A stretch of DNA of 64,000 bases from Calendula officinalis (lineage: Eukaryota; Streptophyta; Magnoliopsida; Asterales; Asteraceae): contig OY970827.1 in the NCBI GenBank assembly GCA_963853835.1, forward strand, positions 75,797,734-75,861,733, given 5' to 3'. Positions 1-10,200 of the stretch are shown here, piece after piece (positions within the stretch are counted from its first letter, which is position 1; every line of letters begins with the position of its first letter). Under the pieces are notes generated by a model. The model ran no database searches and had not been told where the DNA came from. It saw nothing but the letters and a program-made list of their open reading frames with translations. Position numbers and translations under genes: made by a program.

Positions 1-1027
1 TTGTGTAAATTAGTGCCACTAGATTGATAACTGGTTGGAACTTATGAATCGGATCGAACCGAACCGAACAAAGTTATATCGGTCCAATATTCGATTTGCA
101 TTTTCATATAGAATCGGTTGTCGGTCCTGTAAAACCGAAAAAGTCAAAAAACCTTGTTCTGGATTTGGTCCAAGACGTCATTTGTCTGGTCCACGGTCAG
201 GCCGAAATTATTTTCTCGATTCTCGACCCAATCTGATTCCTAACAGGTCACTTCAATTATTAAACCTACACAATGCTAGTCTAAATAGTTAAAAAGGGGG
301 AAAAATCATTTAACAAACTCACATGAAAACACACTTATGTCCTGTTAAAGTTCTGTATTTTCATAAATCAAACAGGATCTTTAACAAATTCCAATAACCC
401 CAAATGAACAACCCCATTTGGGGTTTCATCATTTAAAATGACCTTTTCTTTAAGTAAAAAGTAATATTTATCAATAGATTTATTTTGCATATTACATTAT
501 ACCAACCTAGAATAAAGAGTGTTACTTTGTCGCGTATAAATTATCTTTTATTCAATAAAATAAATTGATTTATACACGAGAAAAAATAAATTTATATACA
601 ATAAATAATTTTCTTATAACAAATTTACCCTTACATCTAAAATAATTAAAAGAAATCTTTGAGATATAAAAGTAAACTTATCTAAATAAAATTTGTGTTT
701 AGGTATAACGTTTTTAAAATGGTATTCCTGTTTATAATGGGCTCATTCCGGGTGACCGAGCTTTTCTTGTAATGCGTGTGACATAATTATTGTCATGATG
801 ATTTTCGTACTTTTCTATAATCATCTGATAATATTTACCTGTGAATAATACATAAACTCATAATCTTATTTATTAAGCCGTTACCACTGGAGCATCATTT
901 GTTTCTGTTTGGTATAAATCGAAAGCCGCAAAATCTTACATGAAAAGCTATATACGTGCAAATAAGAGTGCATAAGTTACAAGTCAAAGAGAGCATACAC
1001 TTGGGCCAATAAAAAGAGAGATGCATG
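1..1027. other. Upstream region of the AZG gene with a repeat remnant
   Basis: No gene is supported here. Bases 50-215 are rich in GGTTCGG/CCGAACC words (gatcgaaccgaaccgaac near 52), the same word class seen in hAT-type elements further on, so this is probably a truncated element cut by the window edge. A perfect 11-bp hairpin lies at 395-425 (aaccccaaatg pairing with catttggggtt). The rest is AT-rich promoter-like sequence. A short open frame at 35-292 is made of the repeat words and is not a gene. Confidence 0.5.
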
Positions 1028-1034
1028 TATAAAA
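1028..1034 (+). promoter_or_regulatory. Probable TATA box of the AZG-like gene
   Basis: TATAAAA lies 48 bases before the ATG at 1082 and is followed by an adenine-rich leader. The distance suits a short 5' UTR. This is inferred from motif and position only. Confidence 0.5.
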
Positions 1035-1081
1035 CACTAATTAAATAGACAAACATTACACACAGAAAAGGTGAGTTACAA

Positions 1082-2731
1082 ATGGGAAGAGGGGGGTATT
1101 CTTCAAGATTTGGAAATGGAGTTTTTCAAAAAATGGGAAATTCATGGCAAAACTTAGAGAAAATATTGAACGATTCAATCACAAATAGCAGAATTGGCAA
1201 ATATTTTAAGTTACAAGATAGGAACACTTGTTTCACTAAGGAGTTTCGGGCCGCCACCGCGACGTTCCTCACCATGGCCTACATCATCACCGTGAACGCC
1301 ACAATCCTAGCGGATTCTGGCGGCACATGCTCCATTTCCGACTGCACACCACCACCAACCAACCATACAACGGTGGTTGTTTCACCGGATTGCATGTTAA
1401 AGCCCAATATTGGTTATGAAAATTGTCTTTCCAAGATAAAAAATGACCTTATTGTAGCTACTGCCTTGTCATCGATGATTGGCTCATTAGCCATGGGCAT
1501 TTTTGCCAATTTGCCTTTAGCGTTGGCTCCTGGAATGGGACCCAACGCTTACTTGGCGTATAACTTAGTGGGCTTTCATGGGTCCGGGCCCATTTCTTAC
1601 AAAACCGCCATGGCTATTGTATTGGTTGAGTCTTGTGTCTTTTTAGTCATCGCCACTTTCGGGTTCCGCGCCAAGCTAGCTCGACTCATACCCCGATCGG
1701 TCCGGTTAGCTTGTGCGGCTGGAATCGGGCTTTTTATAGCATTTGTTGGCTTACAAGGTAATCAAGGCATTGGGCTTGTGGGTCCTGATCCCGACACGTT
1801 ATTAACCTTAGCGGCATGCACTAGTAAAAATCCGATCACCGGAGTTTGTACCGACGGGATCATGCAAAGCCCGACTTTTTGGTTGGGCTTACTCGGGTTC
1901 TTAATCACATGTTTTGGGTTAATGAAGGATATTAAAGGAAGCATGATTTATGGTATCGTTTTCGTTACCTTAATATCATGGATTAGACACACGCCCGTTA
2001 CCATTTTTCCCGACACATCTCTAGGCGACGCCAAATACGAATACTTCAAAAAAGTAGTTGATTTTCACACAATCGAGTCCACTTTAGGTGCCATAAGTTT
2101 CTCTAATTTTAACCGAAGTGAAGTATGGGTTGCCCTATTCACATTACTATACGTAGACATACTTGCCACAACGGGCACTTTATATACAATGGCGGAACTT
2201 GCGGGTTTTACAAACGATAAAGGCAGTTTCCAAGGGGAATATGTGGCATATATGGTTGATGCAGGGACCTCGATAGTGGGGTCCACTCTCGGGGTCTCTC
2301 CAATCGCCACATATATAGAGTCCTCAGCCGGGATTCGAGAAGGTGGACGGTCAGGATTAACCGCCATTATGGTCGGATTTTATTTCTTTTTGTCAATATT
2401 TTTTATACCATTATTTAGTAGCGTACCGCCATGGGCCATCGGGCCATCTTTAGTGATGGTTGGGGCGTTGATGATGAAGGTGGTTAAAGATATCGATTGG
2501 AACGACATCAAAGAAGGTGTTCCCGCATTTGTGACTATTTTACTCATGCCATTAACGTACTCGATTTCAAATGGGATTATAGGAGGAATTGGGATGTACA
2601 TTGCTCTTAATTTGTATGATTATGGAGTTTGGTGTTTTAAATGGTTGATCAAGATGAAAAAAACGGTTTCGAGAGAAGAAAATCAAGTATCGTCTACCGT
2701 TGTTGCCGACCGAATCGTCGAGGTGTTGTAA
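1082..2731 (+). CDS. AZG2: AZG-type adenine/guanine permease (AZG2-like)
   Basis: The single exon encodes 549 aa. It is a plasma-membrane purine transporter of the AzgA-like NCS2 family; plant AZG1 and AZG2 import adenine and guanine and have been linked to cytokinin transport. The protein has a soluble N-terminus of about 45 residues, then TM1 with FLTMAYIITVNATILADSGG, a cysteine-containing extracellular loop, and the family signature LALAPGMGPNAYLAYNLVG around residue 145. About a dozen hydrophobic segments follow, ending with a short basic cytosolic tail. The ATG has a good context (A at -3, G at +4). AZG1 and AZG2 are both intronless, as here. The length, nearer 530 than 580 residues, and the short N-terminus favour AZG2, but I cannot exclude AZG1. 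Confidence 0.85.
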   Translation: MGRGGYSSRFGNGVFQKMGNSWQNLEKILNDSITNSRIGKYFKLQDRNTCFTKEFRAATATFLTMAYIITVNATILADSGGTCSISDCTPPPTNHTTVVVSPDCMLKPNIGYENCLSKIKNDLIVATALSSMIGSLAMGIFANLPLALAPGMGPNAYLAYNLVGFHGSGPISYKTAMAIVLVESCVFLVIATFGFRAKLARLIPRSVRLACAAGIGLFIAFVGLQGNQGIGLVGPDPDTLLTLAACTSKNPITGVCTDGIMQSPTFWLGLLGFLITCFGLMKDIKGSMIYGIVFVTLISWIRHTPVTIFPDTSLGDAKYEYFKKVVDFHTIESTLGAISFSNFNRSEVWVALFTLLYVDILATTGTLYTMAELAGFTNDKGSFQGEYVAYMVDAGTSIVGSTLGVSPIATYIESSAGIREGGRSGLTAIMVGFYFFLSIFFIPLFSSVPPWAIGPSLVMVGALMMKVVKDIDWNDIKEGVPAFVTILLMPLTYSISNGIIGGIGMYIALNLYDYGVWCFKWLIKMKKTVSREENQVSSTVVADRIVEVL

Positions 2732-3446
2732 ATGTTGTTACTAGTTAGAACTGGAGATCTCAAATTCTCGCTGTTCATTGTTTTTTTTTTCATGGTTATT
2801 GTTTTAGTTAAGCTATGTCTAGCAAAAATATAAAAGATGCCCGAGCTACCGTTAGAACAGTTTTCTATGGCAGTTCGTGCATCTTTTGATAGTATAATTC
2901 AGGTTTTTTTTTCGTTTATGTTTTATCGTGTTTCTTTCTCTTGTATTAGCTTCGAAATCTAATATTAGACGTTTTATTCCAATTACTTTTTGAATTATTT
3001 GTTTCGGTTTCGAAGTTTACATAGTTTCACAAGAATTTGATGACTAACCGATTTTGTTGAAATGTTTTTTGTTTGACAATTTATGTCAAAATTTACGCTG
3101 TTTTTTGTTTTTATCAATTGGGCCACTCAAGTTACTGAGATTTTGTAATTTAGCTCTTCTTACTAATCAAACAAACATCAGTGGCTCAATTGCAAAAACA
3201 ATAAGTTGAAGGATACAATTACAAAATTATATTTTTCATTAAGCCCTACCCCTTAACCACGGTCATATTACAACCACGCAAAACCCTGACCCCGACGGGT
3301 ACATCACCGGCGACCACCGTGAGTAACAGTTTCCACCGTTCCGCCACCCTACAATCCGATTAACCAACCGAAACAGACAAACTCCGTTCAATTCTCACCT
3401 TCTGGAACTTCCGTTTCGTTTATTGAATTCGATCTAGCGTATAGCG
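2732..3446. other. 3' flank of AZG and 5' flank of the next gene
   Basis: This stretch is T-rich, untranslated-looking sequence. It includes an imperfect hairpin at 2831-2888 (see findings). From about 3240 the sequence turns GC-richer and pyrimidine-rich, looking like the promoter and leader of the small gene that follows. Confidence 0.5.
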
Positions 3447-4685
3447 TTGACGAATGTCATACTGACGGTGGCCGGAGTGAGCGCCGTGATTTTACTGACG
3501 AGGAGCGATGTGAAACAATCAGCTTCCATTTTCAAACGCAACGTTCGTCAGATTCGTCACTGGCTTGAAGAAGAATCTGCATCCGCTGCGAAGTACGTTT
3601 TACGTTTTTGAACACTCGAATAATTTCGTTGATTTTGAGTAATTGTAGATTGATTTTTATAAAATTAATCTGTGTTAAACTTCATATATTTCATATACTA
3701 CTGATTTGCTGCAAAAAATTATGCAATTTTGCATTCGTTTTGTGATTAGAGTCCATTTTGTAGAAATTAGGGTTCCCAAACATGTGTTATAGCCAGTATC
3801 AAATCAGTGACACAAATTATGGAGACATTACTATAATTGATCCGAGCTTTTATCCAGCAACTCAGCTTGAGCTAGCAATCTTTTATCAAGTTTGTGCTCG
3901 AGCATAAAAAATGAGCTTGAAATGTATAGCTAGCCGAGCTCGGGTTCACAGATATCTTATCCAGTTATTCAATTCTTATGTAGTATCTAGGTGTATATAA
4001 AAATATATGCACATAAATAGGAATTTGCAAGTGATATTTTTGTTGGAATTTGAATGAGAATGGGTTCTCAAACCAAATATATTTTTAGTGCATTAAAATG
4101 GGCTCGGGTCAAAACAAGTACTTTTCTAATACATCAAAATGGTTCCGGGTCAAAACAAGTAATTTTCTATTTTTCTAGTACTATGTCAAGATATTATTGG
4201 GTCATAACTAAGTTTTTTTAGTAAAGGTCAAAATGGGTTGGTTGGGCCAACTCCCAAATAATTTTCCCTCTTATTTCTTGGATTTTATAAATAAATAAAA
4301 TGTGATAAAATTGATTAGGAAAACCATATATACAAACTTACAATGATACACCCTTCAATATTAAACGGTTTATGGGGTTCATCTTTTATGCTGAATACAA
4401 TTCGGGTGATTAACGCGTGCAGCCCGTTTCCATTTAAGCAGATTTTTTTTTTGTTGCTTATTTAACCCTTTCTAGATAAATTATAATATGAATACACCTC
4501 TTTTACTAGATATGAACATGTTTTCGATAGATTATATTATGTCTACTTTTTTCTCTAATTTAGAAAACCTTGGTCATATAGATATTAACCAAGATTTTTG
4601 TCGCACGTGTTTTTGATTGTATAGGGAAGTAGAGAAGGCAAAACCCAAGGAGCTACCGAAGAAAGATTTACCCAAAGATAATTAA
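3447..4685 (+). CDS. Small conserved two-exon protein, apparently without an AUG start
   Basis: Exon 1 (about 3447-3592) reads ALTNVILTVAGVSAVILL, then a basic, amphipathic stretch containing RSDVKQSASIFKRNVRQIRHW and an EEE motif. The donor is gcgaa|gtacgt. Exon 2 (4625-4685, acceptor tatag|g) adds the lysine-rich tail EVEKAKPKELPKKDLPKDN and a TAA stop. The product would be about 65-68 aa, with one hydrophobic N-terminal segment and a charged tail: a small single-pass membrane or organelle-associated protein of unknown function. Clean splice sites and a stop at the natural end argue for a real gene. The frame is closed upstream by TAG at 3435 and has no AUG. The codon where AUG might be expected is TTG (3447-3449), followed by ACG. 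Either a non-AUG codon is used, a missed upstream exon supplies the start, or the start was lost. I do not recognise a named gene. Confidence 0.6.
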
Positions 4686-5066
4686 ACCGAGCTACAACGT
4701 ATGTTTAGCTAGAGTTATAAAAATAACGTATCTTTTTTGGTAATAAGAACGTATAATGGTTTCTTGTATTGTCAGATGATTTTTTCTGAGCCAGCTTGTC
4801 CTAGTAACGAAATTTAAACTTTTTAATTTGTATGTAAAGTTATAGGTTATGTTTTATAATCTTGTTATCTTTTCTTTTGCACATGTGTTGTTTTGTTTGT
4901 AACATGAACAAACCATTGTTTTCTCGTATTGATGATCCTCAATCTACATGTCTTCCGAATATCAAATATCTTTCACAAGCCATTAACTACATCCTTAAAC
5001 CAATCTCTAAAAAACCGTCACTAAAATCAATTTCACAACACAAATCCCAAAAACCCGACACAAAAA
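4686..5066. other. Convergent 3' intergenic region
   Basis: Short spacer between the tail-to-tail small gene (+) and HAL3 (-). It is AT-rich, probably the 3' UTRs of both. An open frame at 4862-5128 runs antisense into the HAL3 end and is a shadow. Confidence 0.5.
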
Positions 5067-5790
5067 TCAACGTATCCTACCACCACCACCCGCATTTCGT
5101 CTCGATTCAAGAAAAAGTCTCACAGTAGAGAAAATGAGTGAAGGTTCAGCCATTGCACCAGTTCCATAGTCCCCACAAGCAAGCCGTTTCGACACCGGGG
5201 GTATAAGCGTCATTCCAAGTTCATCAACTGTCATAAGATGCCTTTCTGTGAACGGGTTGGTCCACATGTAAGTGTTCATCGCGGGGGCCACAAATATCGG
5301 TTTTTCATAATCCCATGCCCGAATTATGCTTGTTAGCAAGTTGTCACATAGCCCACCAGCAATCTAAGTTAATTTAACATATCCAAATAAATTATGTTTA
5401 TAATTTATCATTAATTTCATTATCATAAATAGGAATAAAAACATGAAAAAGGTCAAATACAAAACCATAAATTACCTTTCCGAGTGTATTTGCCGATAAT
5501 GGTGCAATCACCATAATATCAGCCCATTTACGAAGCTCGATATGAAGCACACTATCTCCAATCTTTGACCAAGTTGACCATTCGTGTTCATCTGTATAAA
5601 GAGTCACATCTTTAGGAAGTGTTGTTTGGTCCATAAAATGTAAAGCCGCTTGTGTGGCAACTGCTTTTACATCTGCCCAATCTGAGAAACAGCTGCAGAG
5701 ATTCCCGAATTTTATGGCTGCTACACTTCCACTTGCAGCAAGAAGGATTCTCGGTTTTCTAGAAGATGTGCTCACTTGCATTGATTCCAT
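5067..5790 (-). CDS. HAL3: Phosphopantothenoylcysteine decarboxylase (HAL3 flavoprotein)
   Basis: Two coding exons, 5790-5476 and 5363-5067, give 203 aa (known plant HAL3 is about 209). The enzyme decarboxylates 4'-phosphopantothenoylcysteine in coenzyme A synthesis; Arabidopsis HAL3a is an FMN-binding trimer linked to salt tolerance and growth. Visible motifs are LLAASGSVAAIKFGNL (FMN site, residues 17-32), His83 in SVLHIELRKWAD (catalytic histidine), APLSANTLGK, the PAMNTYMW substrate motif and ACGDYGTGAM, the cysteine-containing flexible flap. The donor is AAG|GTAATT and the acceptor is TTAG|ATTGCTGG. Another intron lies just upstream of the ATG: acceptor ATCACACAG three bases before the start codon, with leader exon(s) near 6.26-6.47 kb. 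All key residues are present, so I expect a working enzyme. Confidence 0.92.
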
Positions 5791-5793
5791 AAT

Positions 5794-6447
5794 CTGTGTG
5801 ATAAATTTGTGTGAGATTGTTAATTAGAGGTTGTGATTTTCAGAACTCCGAACATTTTCAGCTCTAAAATCTAAACACTGATTTGACATTTATACGTCAA
5901 GTTGTCATTAACAGATTAACATGTGACGGAATATGAAGTAGAATTGATCTTAAATTCAAATTTGTAAAGTGGATCTATATACAGAAAAATGACAGTACAT
6001 CTTCTCTTCTTCTTCTATCAAATTGACTATTTGATTATAAAATTAAACCACAAATTCAAACTCTCCAGTAAATGAAATTACTGAAAACCTAAGCAATTGA
6101 AAAGTTATCGTGTGAAGAACGAATTCAACAGCGAAATCGTCAAATTGAAAACCTAGAAACTAAAAGATTTAGGCAATTAATTTTCAATTTCATATAATTA
6201 AATAGAAAACAAAATTACATGAATTACAGTATACGTGAAGCCTGAAGTGAAAAACGATACCTCGAACCAATAAGTTCCGTTGACGAATGAAAAATTATCG
6301 AGTGAGGAACAAATTCAACAGCGAAATCGTCAAATTGAGAACCTAGAAACTAAAAGACCGAGGCAATTATTTTCTATTTCATATAATTAAATAAAAAAAA
6401 TTTGTATTAATTACAGTATACATAAAGCCTGAAGTGAAAAACGATAC
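5794..6447 (-). other. Intron in the HAL3 5' UTR
   Basis: The intron is bounded by the acceptor at 5794-5795 (minus strand CACAG|ATTATGG) and the better of two duplicated donors (CCAG|GTATCG, 6447-6446). Nothing coding is seen inside. The distal part is the tandem duplication described separately. Confidence 0.55.
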
Positions 6448-6473
6448 CTGGAACCAATAAGTTCCGTTCACGA
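6098..6473 (-). repeat. Tandem duplication of the HAL3 leader exon and donor
   Basis: Two diverged copies of about 188 bp lie head to tail (about 6098-6286 and 6287-6473). Both contain aacagcgaaatcgtcaaatt, then a polyA/T-rich stretch, then gcctgaagtgaaaaacgatacc and aaccaataagttccgtt. Each holds a minus-strand donor: CGAG|GTATCG at 6261/6260 and CCAG|GTATCG at 6448/6447. Confidence 0.7.
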
Positions 6474-6659
6474 GTTTGATTCGCGGTCGTCGCCGTTTAA
6501 TCGGAATCCGGTGGTGTGTTTTCGCCTGAGATGGAGAAGAGGGAAGAAGCGTTGGTCAAATGGAGTAAAGGGAGACTGATATGAGTTGAATAAAAGTAGA
6601 TAAAATGATATGAAATTTGTTTGTAAATTTTGTTTTAGGGCTTGTAGTTTCATTAATGG

Positions 6660-7094
6660 ACAAAATACCCCCTAAGGTTTTACAAATTCTGCGAAAATAA
6701 CTAAACTTGAACAAATCGTAATGATAGTGGTTAACCGTTTGGAGCCGAAACCGAATTGAGAAAATGATTTCGCCGGACTGAGGACCGAACCAATGACATT
6801 CAGAACTGAACCAGAACTGAAAACCTGATGAAATTTCTTCGTTCGGTTTTAGACCGAACCAAACCGCTCAGAAACGTACCGAATTAGACAGAAAACCAAT
6901 ATTTCATGAAAATTATAACTAAAAATAAAAAAAGATTTAACTTAATTTGATCTAGTTCAATTCAGATCAATTCTCAATTCAAAACCCCCCATTTCCCCTG
7001 CCCCTAGTTTTTCACTATTTTTTCTTGTGAACCCACATCCCCAAAAGCCAAAAACAGAGCAAAAAACACATACAAAATATACAATTTATTCACA
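6660..7094. other. Divergent intergenic region between HAL3 and the REF6-like gene
   Basis: Probable shared promoter zone. Bases 6735-6900 are dense in CCGAACC/GGTTCGG words, including an inverted pair near 6838-6872 (cgttcggttttagaccgaac), resembling an old hAT-type element without clear ends. No coding potential is seen. Confidence 0.45.
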
Positions 7095-7101
7095 TATAAA
7101 A
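7095..7101 (+). promoter_or_regulatory. Probable TATA box of the REF6-like gene
   Basis: TATAAAA sits about 165 bases before the ATG at 7266. It is followed by a leader with a CT microsatellite (about 7157-7174), a common 5'-UTR feature in plants. This is inferred from position and motif. Confidence 0.4.
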
Positions 7102-7265
7102 GCAAAACAGAGGAATCTCATACTCTGATAGCCTTCAATTCCCATTTATATCTCTATCTCTCTCTCTCTCTCTGCTTAATCTACTCTCAATCTGCTCACT
7201 ATGAACATCTGTTAAGCTTATTCAGATCTACAGATAACCCTAATTTCTCTGATTTTGCATTTTTA

Positions 7266-10200
7266 ATGGGTGAAGAGGTATTTCCATGGTTGAAATCACT
7301 ACCAGTAGCACCAGAATACCACCCAACCCTAGCTGAATTCCAAGATCCAATTGCTTATATTTTCAAAATCGAAGAAGAAGCTTCAAAATATGGAATCTGT
7401 AAAATCGTACCACCTATCTCTGCTTCACCAAAGAAAACCGTAATTGCTAACTTAAACCGGTCTCTATCTGCTCGAAACCCTAATTCATCACCTACATTCA
7501 CTACTCGACAACAGCAGATCGGTTTTTGTCCACGTAAGCATCACCGACCGGTTCAGAAACCGGTCTGGCAGAGCGGTGAGGTATACACAGTTCCTCAATT
7601 TGAAATGAAAGCAAGAAATTTCGAGAAAAATTACTTGAAAAAAACATCGAATTCGAAAAAAGGATTAACCAATTTAGAAGTTGAAACGGCTTATTGGAAA
7701 GCACAGGTGGATAAACCGTTTTCTGTTGAGTATGCAAATGATATGCCCGGTTCGGCATTTGATCAAACAGTTGGTGTGCATGGGAAGAAAATGGGGAAAA
7801 AGGAAATTGGGGATGGTTTGACTACAATTGGGGAAAGTCAATGGAACATGAGAGGTGTATCAAGGGCAAAAGGGTCATTATTAAAGTTTATGAAAGAGGA
7901 AATACCTGGTGTTACTTCACCTATGGTTTATATCAGTATGCTATTTAGTTGGTTTGCTTGGCATGTTGAAGATCATGATTTTCATAGTTTGAATTATATG
8001 CATTTGGGTTCTGGTAAGACGTGGTACGGTGTACCGAAAGATGCTGCGGTTGCATTTGAAGATGTGATTCGAAATCATGGTTATGGTGGTGAGATTAATC
8101 CAATTGGTGAGTTATGATTGCCATTTTCTTGAATTTCCCCTGTTTTATTTGGCTGTATATATGCTCTGTTTTTAATAAGTAATGTTGTATATATGCTCTG
8201 TTATATGCTCTGTTTTAAACCCATTTTGAAGCATATTTAATAAATATTTTTTGCTATTTTTCAGTGACTTTTGCTACTCTTGGTCAGAAGACCACAATTA
8301 TATCCCCTGAAGTATTACTCAAGGCTGGTGTTCCTTGCTGTAGGTGAGACTTTAATCAACTTTTATAAAATTTTAATAATTTTTTTGTAACATTTTACAT
8401 TTTTTAAAATTTTAATCAGATTGGTACAAAATGCTGGAGAATTTGTTGTTACTTTCCCAAGAGCTTATCACTCAGGATTTAGTCATGGTAAAATATTATT
8501 ATATCTGATTATCTTATTGTTAATGTATGTGTTTATATGCTGATATTTTTATTTTTTTACTTTTTAGGGTTTAATGTTGGGGAAGCAGCAAATATTGCAA
8601 CACCGGGGTGGCTGACAGTTGCCCGAGATGCTGCAATTCGTAGGGCTTCATTTAATTGTGCTCCTATGGTTTCTCACTCTCAATTACTTTATGATTTAGC
8701 AGTATCATTTTCTTCAAGGTTGGTTTTTATTCTCATGAAATTGTGAATCATGAAATTTCGACCCGTTTACCTGAGAATGTGTCAAATGGGTCAAATGAAA
8801 TCCAAATGGAAGCGGGTCAATTACATTATTTTAAAAAAGAGTAAATTACACAAATGGTCCTTTAGGTTTGTGCCATATTACATATTTGGTCCTTTAGTTT
8901 AATAAATTACACTGGTAGTCCTTATTTCTGAAACTATTGTCACGTTTGGTCCTTTACCTACCTAAACAAACGTTAACTTTTCCCGTCAAGAATGTTCACA
9001 TGTGATGCACGAGGGGGTAAATCTGTCATTTTCCCTTTCCCTTCACCAATTTGAAACCCATAAAAACTCATTTGTTTGACGGGATAAGTTAACGTCTGTT
9101 TAGGTAAAGGACCAAACGTGTCAATAGTTTCAGAAATAAGAACTACCAGTGTAATTTATTAAACTAAAGGACAAAATATGTAATATGGTACAAACCTAAA
9201 GGACCATTTGTGTAATTTACTCTTTAAGAAATCATATATTATAAAAGATTGACCAAAAGGATTTACATCTCAACCTGGCCCGTACCAAAAACAACTCATT
9301 TATGAGCCCATTTTGACTCGTTACTCAACCCGACCCGCCTAAATACGACCTAATTAAAAAAATCTATTTCACTTCTTACAGTGTACCGACAAGCATGAAA
9401 CCCGAACCCCGAAGTTCTCGATTAAAAGATAAATTAAAAGTGGAAGGAGAATCATTAGTTAAAAAACTATTTTTACAAGATATTATGCAAAACAATCAAC
9501 TTTTACATATTCTAGGAAAAGGTTCATCAATTGTAGTCCTTCCAGAAGAATTCATCGACAGACGAATTCCTATAAAATCTGTTATAACACACGATTCCGT
9601 ATCAGATTCTGATGGTTATGATGATGATGTCATCATTGACAAAAAGCCCATGAAGAAATTTAATTCCTTTTCTTCATTGGAAAATAATACGGGAAAATAT
9701 AAAAATGGTGATTTAAATAATGATAAAAAAGCTGACCCGGGAATATTTTCGTGTGTTACGTGTGGGATTTTGTGTTACGCGTGTGTTGCGATTATTCAAC
9801 CAACAGAAAAAGCTGCAAATTATCTAATGTCAGCTGATTGTAACGGTATTAGTGATCTTGTTGCTGTTGTTAATGAAGATACAGACATTGTGGGCCCCAA
9901 CAAATCTTTTTCAGGTATTTTTTTTTTTTGTTTTTGAGTTTATAATTACTAATATTATTATCTATTAAATAATTTTTTTGAATTGATGTAAGATGTAATT
10001 AGCTGATAATATAAGGTTGTAAATTAAAATAATTATATAATTTATTTTATTTTTTTGTTTTTTAATGCAGGGCAAATGCCAAAGAGAACATGCAACGGTT
10101 TATTTGATGTTCCAGTAAAATCTACTGACCAAATACAAACCACAAATAATTATGGTAAAACTTCATCTAGCAACCAAATACAAACTGTAAATAATATGGG

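Noticed and set aside
4862..5128. 88-codon plus-strand frame
   Set aside because: Overlaps the end of HAL3 in antisense and has no recognisable domain.
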